DNA of 64,000 bases from an uncultured Agathobaculum sp. (GTDB lineage Bacteria > Bacillota > Clostridia > Oscillospirales > Butyricicoccaceae). The notes under the pieces were generated by a model, which saw only the letters and a program-made list of their open reading frames with translations, was not told where the DNA came from and made no database searches. The stretch is from contig NZ_CALWUM010000002.1 in NCBI RefSeq assembly GCF_944384765.1, forward strand, positions 1 to 64,000. Reading direction: 5' to 3'. Shown here piece by piece: positions 58,366-64,000 of the stretch; position 1 is the stretch's first letter, and each line of letters opens with the position of its first letter. The position numbers and the translations under genes were made by a program.

Positions 58366-59985
58366 ATGAAATTGACAAAAGAGAGCATCAAACATAATGC
58401 GTCCTGGAAGGGATACCGCCTGCCGCAGTATGACATCGATACAGTGCGCGAGAACACGCAGAAGGCGCCGGCCTGGCTGCACTTTGGCGCGGGCAACCTG
58501 TTCCGGGCTTTTCCCGCTGTGCTGGCGCAGCGTATGCTGACCGCGGGCCTGTCGGATACCGGCGTCATTTGCTGCGATGGGTATGATGAAGAACTGATCG
58601 AGCGCTGCTACCGCGCGTGCGATCATCTGTCGCTCGTTGTCACGCTGTATTCCAACGGCACGATTAACAAGGAAGTTGTCGCTTCGGTCACCGAAAGCCT
58701 CAAGATGAGCGAGGATATGGCGCGCCTGCAGGAGATCTTCCTCGCGCCGTCGCTGCAGATGGTCAGCTTTACGCTGACCGAGAAGGGCTATGTGTTCCAG
58801 AACGATGCGCATGAGATCTTCCCGGATTACGCGCACGATCAGGAAAACGGTCCGGAGGGCTGCATCTCGTTCTTTGGCAAGCTGGCTTCGCTCAGCCTGG
58901 CGCGCTGCCGCGCCGGCCTGCCGCCGCTCGCGCTGGTTTCGCTGGACAACTGCTCGGATAACGGCACCCGCCTGGAGCGCGCGATGCGCTATATGGCGCG
59001 CGCCTGGCAGGATAAGAAGTTCATCACCGAGGATGAGTATTTCTACCTGATCAAAAAGAACACCTATCCGCTTTCCATGATCGACAAGATCACCCCGCAT
59101 CCGGACGAGCGCATCGCGGAAAAGCTCGAGGCAGACGGCCTGGAGAACGCGCGTCCGTTCGTCACCGCCAAGGGCACGGTTGCGGCAATCTATGTCAACT
59201 CGGAAAACGTGCATTATCTGCTCATTGAGGATGCTTTCCCGAACGGCCATCCGCCGCTCGAGCAGTGCGGCGTCATCCTGACCCGCCGCGACATCGTCGA
59301 AAAGTCCGCGATGATGAAGGTCAGCACCTGCATGAACCCGATGGATACCGCACTGGGCGTTTACGGCTGTATGCTGGGCTACACCCAGATCAGCGCCGAA
59401 ATGAAGGACAAGGAACTGGTCACCCTGATCACCCGCATGAGCGAGCAGGAGGCCATGCCGATGGTCGCCGACCCGGGCGTTATCGACCCGGTCGAGTTCC
59501 TGCATGAGGTGCTGGGCGAGCGTTACCCCAACCCCTTCCTGCAGGACACCCCGCAGCGTACCGCGACCGATACCTCGCGTAAAATCCCGCTGCGCTTCGG
59601 CTCGACCCTGTATGCTTATTATAACTCCACGCTTCCGGCGCACCGCGCGACCAAGCTGGTCTATATCCCGCTGGTGCTGGCCGGCTGGCTGCGTTATCTG
59701 GTCGGTGTGGACGACCGCGGCGAGCCGTTTGAGCTCAGCCCGGATACGCATCTTGACCATGTCCGTTCGCTGATCGGCAACCCCAAGCTGGGCGATCAGG
59801 TGTCCGAGTATCAGCTGTATCCGCTGCTGTCCAACCGGTACTACTTCGGTGTCAACCTGTTTGAGATCGGCGTCGGCGACACGGTGGTGCAGATGTTCAA
59901 CGAGCTGAACAAGGGCCCGCGTGCGATCCGTGAGACGCTGCGCAAATACTGCGGCGAGGAAAAGGAAGAGGAGTGGATCCTCTGA
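58366..59985 (+). CDS. Mannitol dehydrogenase-family oxidoreductase (fructuronate/mannonate type)
   Basis: This 539-aa polyol/uronate dehydrogenase has an N-terminal Rossmann part (LHFGAGNLFRAF) and a C-terminal helical domain. The family's active-site stretch appears as KVSTCMNPMDTALGVYGCMLGY, where many relatives have His at the Asp position after NP. The long length (539 against about 485 in UxuB) is shared by a Firmicutes subgroup. Expected role is fructuronate or tagaturonate reduction. Other uronate genes are not nearby. AAAAGGGAG precedes the ATG. Confidence 0.85.
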   Translation: MKLTKESIKHNASWKGYRLPQYDIDTVRENTQKAPAWLHFGAGNLFRAFPAVLAQRMLTAGLSDTGVICCDGYDEELIERCYRACDHLSLVVTLYSNGTINKEVVASVTESLKMSEDMARLQEIFLAPSLQMVSFTLTEKGYVFQNDAHEIFPDYAHDQENGPEGCISFFGKLASLSLARCRAGLPPLALVSLDNCSDNGTRLERAMRYMARAWQDKKFITEDEYFYLIKKNTYPLSMIDKITPHPDERIAEKLEADGLENARPFVTAKGTVAAIYVNSENVHYLLIEDAFPNGHPPLEQCGVILTRRDIVEKSAMMKVSTCMNPMDTALGVYGCMLGYTQISAEMKDKELVTLITRMSEQEAMPMVADPGVIDPVEFLHEVLGERYPNPFLQDTPQRTATDTSRKIPLRFGSTLYAYYNSTLPAHRATKLVYIPLVLAGWLRYLVGVDDRGEPFELSPDTHLDHVRSLIGNPKLGDQVSEYQLYPLLSNRYYFGVNLFEIGVGDTVVQMFNELNKGPRAIRETLRKYCGEEKEEEWIL

Positions 59986-60013
59986 GTCCCGCGCAAGCCG
60001 AGATAACCGCATG

Positions 60014-60048
60014 AAAAATGGCGTTCCCGCAAAGGGAACGCCATTTTT
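60014..60048. terminator. Bidirectional terminator
   Basis: AAAAATGGCGTTCCC (60014-60028) pairs with GGGAACGCCATTTTT (60034-60048); A and T tracts serve both strands. Confidence 0.93.
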
Positions 60049-60068
60049 GTATGCCTGGACGCAGCGTA

Positions 60069-60662
60069 TTATTCCGACAGGGTGGAGAGGTAATCGGTCT
60101 TATCAGCGTCTGTGATTGCGCGGATCACGCGGCAGGGATTCCCGGCGGCAATCACGCCGGACGGAATGCTTTTGGTCACCACACTGCCCGCACCGATGAT
60201 GGTGTCATCGCCGATGGTCACGCCGGCGAGGATTTTGACGTCCCCGCCCAGCCACACGCGGTTGCCGATGTGAACCGGCGTGCCGGTGCACCCGCCTTTG
60301 ATCCGCTCCTCTGCGTCGATCGCGTGATTGAGCGGATAGATGCCGATATTCGGGCCGAACAGCGCGTTGTCGCCGATCGTGACCCGGGCGCAGTCCAGGA
60401 TGATGCAGCCGAAGTTGATGTAGACATCGTTCCCGATGGTGATGTTTTTGCCGAATTCGCACCGGAAATCCGGCTCGATCCACACGTTCTTTCCCACAGA
60501 CTCGAGCAGCTCGTTCAGGATCTGCCGGCGCTTTTCCACCTCGTCGTCCTCGGTGCGGTTGTAGGCCCGAAACAGTTTTTTGGCCGTGACCCTGCGCGCA
60601 TACAGCTCGTCCGCAAAGTCGTTATACATGATCCCCGCGCGTATTTTTTCCCAATCAGTCAT
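60069..60662 (-). CDS. Sugar O-acetyltransferase (maltose/galactoside type, hexapeptide repeat)
   Basis: The 197-aa left-handed beta-helix enzyme has an N-terminal Mac domain (DWEKIRAGIMYNDFADELYA), hexapeptide turns from about residue 70, the catalytic His in YPLNHAIDAEERI, and VWLGGDVKILAGVTIGDDT. It transfers acetyl from CoA to sugars. It is transcribed leftward, convergent with the dehydrogenase, and preceded by AAGGAAGG upstream of ATG 60662. Confidence 0.93.
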   Translation of the reverse strand: MTDWEKIRAGIMYNDFADELYARRVTAKKLFRAYNRTEDDEVEKRRQILNELLESVGKNVWIEPDFRCEFGKNITIGNDVYINFGCIILDCARVTIGDNALFGPNIGIYPLNHAIDAEERIKGGCTGTPVHIGNRVWLGGDVKILAGVTIGDDTIIGAGSVVTKSIPSGVIAAGNPCRVIRAITDADKTDYLSTLSE

Positions 60663-60774
60663 CGAAATACCTTCCTTTCATCTATGGCGGCGCCGGCAGA
60701 GATGGCCTGGTGTGCACCGCCTGCCGGGCGAAGCGCGGCTGCACACAATTGTTGCAGAGACTGCACCGCAGCCG

Positions 60775-61485
60775 CTACCGCACGCCGGTCAGGTCCTTGA
60801 TGCACTCCCCGGCGAGGATCATGCCCGCCACGGGCGGCACAAAGGACACGCTGCCCGGCACGGCGCGGCCGGCCGTGCCTTTCTGCTCGTCCGAGGGCAG
60901 GGGCGTGCGCGGCTCTTCCTTGGAGTAGACCACTTTGAGGTGCTTGATGCGCCGTTTTTTGCATTCGAGCCGGATTACGCGCGCGAGCGGACAGACCGAG
61001 GTCTTGTAGATGTCCGCGACTTCAAAGCGCGTGGGGTCGAGCTTGTTGCCCGTACCCATTGAGCAGATGAGCGGCACGCCGAGCCTGTCACACGCAGAGA
61101 TCAGGTGCAGCTTGGCGGTCACGGTGTCGATCGCGTCGATCACATAGTCAAACTGCGTCAGGTCGAGCGGCGTATCCGGCAGATAGAACAGCTGCAGCGC
61201 GTGCACGGTGCAGCGCGGGTTGATGTCCGCAATGCGCGCGCGCATGACCTCGACCTTGGGCTGGCCGGTGGTTGAGGCGAGCGCGATCAGCTGGCGGTTG
61301 CGGTTGGTGAGCGCAACCTCGTCGTTGTCGACCAGCGTCAGCTCGCCCACGCCCGCACGGGCGAGCGCCTCGCAGGCAAACGAGCCGACCCCGCCGATGC
61401 CGAACACGGCAACATGCGAGGCGGCGAGCTTTTCTATGGCTTCCGCGCCGAGCAGCAGCTCTGCGCGGGAAAATTCATGCAGCAT
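60775..61485 (-). CDS. tcdA: tRNA threonylcarbamoyladenosine dehydratase
   Basis: This 236-aa ThiF/MoeB-like E1 enzyme has the nucleotide loop GIGGVGSFACEAL (residues about 28-40), DNDEVALTNRNRQ and the region VIDAIDTVTAKLHLI. It cyclises t6A37 to ct6A in tRNA. The start at ATG 61485 follows GAGGGGATT; the longer frame to 61620 has no site. It is monocistronic. Confidence 0.92.
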   Translation of the reverse strand: MLHEFSRAELLLGAEAIEKLAASHVAVFGIGGVGSFACEALARAGVGELTLVDNDEVALTNRNRQLIALASTTGQPKVEVMRARIADINPRCTVHALQLFYLPDTPLDLTQFDYVIDAIDTVTAKLHLISACDRLGVPLICSMGTGNKLDPTRFEVADIYKTSVCPLARVIRLECKKRRIKHLKVVYSKEEPRTPLPSDEQKGTAGRAVPGSVSFVPPVAGMILAGECIKDLTGVR

Positions 61486-61660
61486 GGCAATCCCCTCACA
61501 AAAAGATGATGGGAACAGTATAACATGAAATCGGGATGCCGGACAAGCGGGAAACCGGGAAGGCAACAATATGGTAAAAAAAGGAACAGATGCACCGGAA
61601 CACCGTCTAACATGATACAATATAAATCATCAGTATGCGCCGGCAGAGAGGAGGTCCAAC

Positions 61661-62152
61661 ATGAAAAGCAGGAAAAGAACAATCGGCATGGCTGTGGAGA
61701 TTGCAGTGGTGGCCGTGTTGCTATGCGCCCTTTTCTGGCAGGTCAACCGGTTCAAGGTCAAGCCCTCGCTGTATGCGGAGGCAGCGGTCAGGCAGGGCGT
61801 GACCGTGCAGGTCGAAACCAACTGGGCAAAGGACGAGATTTTGTACCTGCTGGAAAACCACACAGCGGAACAAATCGAGTACGCGGGATACGAAGTTCTT
61901 GAATACTACGACGGACAGGCATGGCAGGAGGTGCTGTACCGGATGGGCGGACGCGCTTCCGAGCAGGCAAGGGATGCCATGGCGTGGCTCCTTGCGCCCG
62001 CAGGGGAGGCGTACAGCAACAGGATCGGCAGCGTGGATCTGGCAAACCGGCCGGGCAGGCCGGACGGCAGCTACCGCCTGGTTTTCCCGGGTGTCCGGGA
62101 GGATGACCCGGTGATATGCAGCGAACCCTTTTCGTGGGGGAACGGCGGCTGA
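61661..62152 (+). CDS. Membrane-anchored protein with Ig-like fold, unknown function
   Basis: The 163-aa product starts at ATG 61661 behind GAGGAGG, has a basic N-terminus and one transmembrane helix (residues about 8-27, VEIAVVAVLLCALFW), then an extracytoplasmic domain (TVQVETNWAKDEILYLLEN and YRLVFPGVREDDPVI) with beta-strand periodicity like bacterial Ig-type domains. No neighbours suggest a role. Confidence 0.78.
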   Translation: MKSRKRTIGMAVEIAVVAVLLCALFWQVNRFKVKPSLYAEAAVRQGVTVQVETNWAKDEILYLLENHTAEQIEYAGYEVLEYYDGQAWQEVLYRMGGRASEQARDAMAWLLAPAGEAYSNRIGSVDLANRPGRPDGSYRLVFPGVREDDPVICSEPFSWGNGG

Positions 62153-62256
62153 CAGGGCGGAGGTGACCGCTCATAAGGTGCACATGGGGTTCGGATGATG
62201 GCTTTTTGCATCGAGCAGGAAGTAGGCCGCGGATTGTGGGTGCCTGTCCCTTAACA

Positions 62257-62378
62257 CAAAATCCGCCCATCGAGGACGGATTTTGTGCGGCTCCGGCCGA
62301 CTGGGGCAGTCGGCCTAATCACACGGGCTACCAAACAGCCCACCGGGCTGTTTGGCTTAACGCCCTTTCGAGTCTCGG
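62257..62378. repeat. Structured repeat element, copy 1
   Basis: A hairpin (ACAAAATCCG/CGGATTTTGT, 62257-62287) leads into GGCTCCG, which can pair with CGGAACC (about 62376). Inside are hairpin GGCCGACT/AGTCGGCC (about 62294-62315) and hairpin CCAAACAGCCC/GGGCTGTTTGG with loop ACC (62331-62355), then CGCCCTTTCGAGTC. A second copy with compensatory stem changes lies at 62594-62686. No coding frame with a start site fits; this covers the spacer after 62152. Confidence 0.65.
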
Positions 62379-62386
62379 AACCATTT

Positions 62387-62431
62387 CCAAAAGCAAAAAG
62401 CCTGTCCGAAGGACAGGCTTTTTGCTTTTGG
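62387..62431 (-). terminator. Terminator of the tRNA-Phe/tRNA-Gly unit
   Basis: A perfect 21-bp inverted repeat (62387-62407 with 62411-62431; core AGCCTGTCC/GGACAGGCT) with a GAA centre. On the minus strand the descending arm carries GCTTTTTGCTTTT. It overlaps the encoded CCA of tRNA-Gly. Confidence 0.85.
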
Positions 62432-62504
62432 AGCGGCTGACGAGGCTCGAACTCGCTACCTCCACCTTGGCAAGGTGGCGCTCTACCAGATGAGCTACAG
62501 CCGC
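62429..62504 (-). tRNA. tRNA-Gly (anticodon GCC)
   Basis: The minus strand reads an acceptor GCGGCTG paired with CAGCCGC, a D-arm with AGCTCATCTGGTAGAGC, an anticodon stem CCACC/GGTGG around TTGCCAA (anticodon GCC), a T-arm GAGTTCGAGCCTC, a U discriminator and encoded CCA (62431-62429). Confidence 0.97.
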
Positions 62505-62593
62505 AAATATCAGGTTGTGTGCGCGCGGAATCGCTGCTGAGGCAGTGCCGCGAACAAGGGGGACGGTGCGGGAGATTGCATCCCTCCGACGTG

Positions 62594-62686
62594 ACGGCCT
62601 CCGGGCGGAATCGCTTTTCTGCGGAAAAGCCACGGCGGTTGAAACAATCCACCGGATTGTTTCCAAGAGCCGCCTTTCGATTCGCC
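62594..62686. repeat. Structured repeat element, copy 2, between the tRNAs
   Basis: An outer stem forms from GGGCGGAATCG (62603-62613) and CGATTCGCCC (about 62671-62680), with one bulge. Inside are hairpin GCTTTTC/GAAAAGC, then GGCGG/CCGCC enclosing hairpin GAAACAATCC/GGATTGTTTC with loop ACC (62641-62663), followed by CGCCTTTCGATTC. The order and loop sequences match copy 1 at 62.26-62.38 kb. The first 17 bases (62597-62613) equal the 3' part of tRNA-Phe. Confidence 0.68.
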
Positions 62687-62699
62687 CTCCGGCAGCATA

Positions 62700-62735
62700 A
62701 TTTTTTTCATGGCGCCTGATGGCGCCGTGAAAAAA
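62700..62735. repeat. Hairpin beside tRNA-Phe
   Basis: TTTTTTCATGGCGCC and GGCGCCGTGAAAAAA pair around TGAT, directly after the tRNA-Phe 3' end on the minus strand. The T run is inside the stem, so it is not a classic terminator. It may be a processing signal. Confidence 0.55.
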
Positions 62736-62811
62736 TGGTGCCTCCGGGCGGAATCGAACCACCGACACGGGGATTTTCAGTCCCCTGCTCTACCGACTGA
62801 GCTACAGAGGC
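62736..62811 (-). tRNA. tRNA-Phe (anticodon GAA)
   Basis: The minus strand shows acceptor GCCTCTG paired with CGGAGGC, D-arm AGCTCAGTCGGTAGAGC, anticodon stem GGGGA/TCCCC around CTGAAAA (anticodon GAA), T-arm GGTTCGATTCC, A discriminator and encoded CCA (62738-62736). Confidence 0.97.
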
Positions 62812-62830
62812 GTTTGCATGACGCTTGTAT

Positions 62831-62859
62831 AGTATAGTCGATCCGGGCGCAAAAGTCAA
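62831..62859 (-). promoter_or_regulatory. Promoter of tRNA-Phe/tRNA-Gly
   Basis: On the minus strand TTGACT (62859-62854), a 17-bp spacer and TATACT (62836-62831), about 20 bases before the tRNA-Phe 5' end. Confidence 0.88.
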
Positions 62860-62906
62860 TCAAAAATTTTCTGTCAGCCCCAAAATTTTCTATGGCCGGG
62901 GTGTGC

Positions 62907-62935
62907 TTGCGCGTCCGCTGCGGTCATGGTATGAT
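62907..62935 (+). promoter_or_regulatory. Candidate promoter of addB
   Basis: TTGCGC (62907-62912), a 17-bp spacer and TATGAT (62930-62935), 26 bases before the addB start. Confidence 0.6.
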
Positions 62936-62960
62936 GGAGGGCAGGAAAGGGGACTGTGCC

Positions 62961-64000
62961 ATGCGAATCTGGACCGGCCGCGCAGGAAGCGGCAAAACCA
63001 CTGCAATTTTACAGGAGATTGCCGCCCGGTGCGAGGCGGGCAAGGGGCGGCAGATCCTTCTTGTGCCTGAGCTGAACTCGCACCGGATGGAGCGCCGGCT
63101 GGCCGGGGCGACCGGCAACCACGGCGCGCGCACGGCCGAGGTGCTGACGTTTTCGCGCCTGGCGGACCGCGTGTTTTCCGAGGTAGGCGGGCTGGCCCAG
63201 CAGATGCTTACCCCGGCGGGGCAGCTTTTGACCTTGCAGGAGGCTGCGCGCCGTGTGCAGGGCGGCCTGTCCGCGTGGCAGGGGCTGGCGGACAAGCCCG
63301 AACTGCTGCAGGAGGCGCTGCGGCTGGTGGATGAGTGCAAGACCTGTGCGGTCGCGCCCGAAACCCTGTTTGCTGCCGCAGAGGCGTGCGAGGATGGGGT
63401 GCTGGCCGCCAAGCTCGGCGACCTGGCCCAGCTGCTGACCGCATACGAGCGCCTGTGCGACGAGTCCCTGCCTGACCCGCGCGACCGGCTGACCCATCTG
63501 CGCGACCGGCTGGGCGAAAGCCATGTGCTGGAGGGTGCCACGGTTTATCTGGACGGGTTTCTCGGCTTTACGCCGCAGGAGCTTGCGGTCGTGGATGCGA
63601 TGCTGGCCGCGGGCGTGCCGCTTGCGGCGGCTGTCACCTGTGACCCCGCCTATCCGGATATCTTTGTCACCGGCTGCAAGACGGTCAAGACGCTGACCCG
63701 CATGGCAAAGCGGCATAACCAAACAGTCGGGCAGATCGACCTCGGTGCAAGCCGGATCGCGCGCCCGGCGGGGCTGGCCGCGCTCGAGGCGGAAAGCCTG
63801 CTGCCCGTGCGCACGCCGCACCCGGACTCGGCTGCGGGCGTGCGCCTGTATGCGGCCGCTTCGCCGTTTGACGAATGTGAGCACGCGGCGGCGTATATCC
63901 GCCGCAAGGTGCGCGACGAGGGCGCGCGCTACCGGGATTTTGTGGTGTGTGCGCGCGACATCGAGCCGTACGGCGGCTTTCTTGCCATGGCGATGGCGCG
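62961..64000 (+). CDS. addB: ATP-dependent nuclease/helicase subunit B, AddB (runs off window)
   Basis: The frame opens at ATG 62961 behind GGAAAGGGG and stays open to the window end (about 346 codons). The N-terminus has Walker A GRAGSGKTT (residues 6-14), then RQILLVPELNSHRME, EVLTFSRLADRVFSEVGG and ATVYLDGFLGFTPQELAVVDA, which match AddB/RexB. AddAB resects double-strand breaks for recombination. The nuclease domain and addA would lie beyond 64000. Confidence 0.9.
   Translation, partial: MRIWTGRAGSGKTTAILQEIAARCEAGKGRQILLVPELNSHRMERRLAGATGNHGARTAEVLTFSRLADRVFSEVGGLAQQMLTPAGQLLTLQEAARRVQGGLSAWQGLADKPELLQEALRLVDECKTCAVAPETLFAAAEACEDGVLAAKLGDLAQLLTAYERLCDESLPDPRDRLTHLRDRLGESHVLEGATVYLDGFLGFTPQELAVVDAMLAAGVPLAAAVTCDPAYPDIFVTGCKTVKTLTRMAKRHNQTVGQIDLGASRIARPAGLAALEAESLLPVRTPHPDSAAGVRLYAAASPFDECEHAAAYIRRKVRDEGARYRDFVVCARDIEPYGGFLAMAMA

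Noticed and set aside
62597..62613. A further tRNA gene from the T-arm-like sequence
   Set aside because: Only the 3' portion resembles tRNA-Phe; no D-arm or anticodon arm accompanies it.

Overview
The window is a 64-kb piece of a GC-rich (about 60%) Gram-positive chromosome. Gene content and order point to an anaerobic gut-type Clostridia (Oscillospiraceae/Butyricicoccaceae-like): rpoB-rpoC followed by an L7Ae-rpsL-rpsG-fusA-tuf str operon, RecD2, AddB, a THF riboswitch with FolT, a LicT-type antiterminator, FeoAB, a split metal-ATPase system, flavodoxin lipoproteins and many AGGAGG ribosome binding sites. The family-level placement is an inference from gene content; no rRNA is present to confirm it.

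Layout. 1-1.2 kb: 3' part of a group II intron lodged against the terminator upstream of rpoB. 1.3-15.1 kb: the transcription and translation core (rpoB, rpoC, an SLH-domain exoprotein, rplGB-like, rpsL, rpsG, fusA, tuf). 15.2-22.6 kb: a small TTG-start ORF, a small membrane protein, recD2, mreB/mbl, a SHOCT protein, tadA, an NSS-family Na+ symporter and tRNA-Leu(CAA). 22.8-27.3 kb: a lower-GC, leftward sugar or polyol (inositol-like) catabolic cluster (Gfo/Idh dehydrogenase, AraC regulator, IolE-like isomerase/dehydratase, GPH symporter) directly beyond tRNA-Leu. 27.8-32.0 kb: a TetR-controlled heterodimeric ABC exporter. 32.2-36.5 kb: a metal-resistance locus (coupled ArsR and AraC regulators, and divergently a stand-alone HMA protein, a Zn/Cd/Pb-type ATPase and a second ArsR). 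36.7-39.2 kb: two flavodoxin lipoproteins and a DUF4405 membrane protein. 39.3-46.6 kb: a second P1B ATPase, TetR regulators, an old-yellow-enzyme reductase, an MFS transporter, a frameshifted MBL-fold gene and DUF4186. 46.8-52.9 kb: cutC, LicT antiterminator, a RAT/terminator leader, EIIA, NagE (EIICB), nagB and nagA, a complete GlcNAc uptake and catabolism unit. 53-55.5 kb: feoAB behind a promoter and a 163-bp near-palindrome. 55.6-64 kb: a PNPOx-like protein, a HAD phosphatase, THF riboswitch and folT, a mannitol-dehydrogenase-family oxidoreductase, an acetyltransferase, tcdA, a small membrane protein, tRNA-Gly and tRNA-Phe among structured repeats, and the start of addB.

How it works together. 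The core operons supply transcription and translation. The accessory genes form compact regulator-plus-transporter modules, most with a visible operator or RNA switch: LicT/RAT for GlcNAc, a THF aptamer for FolT, TetR palindromes for the efflux pumps and an ArsR-type box for the metal ATPase. The most unusual signals are non-coding: the near-palindrome inside the feo leader, two structured elements with compensatory stem changes beside the tRNA genes, and a run of hairpins after folT. I did not see a clearly new multi-gene defence or biosynthetic system. The flavodoxin/cyclophilin-lipoprotein plus DUF4405 set is the least understood protein module.
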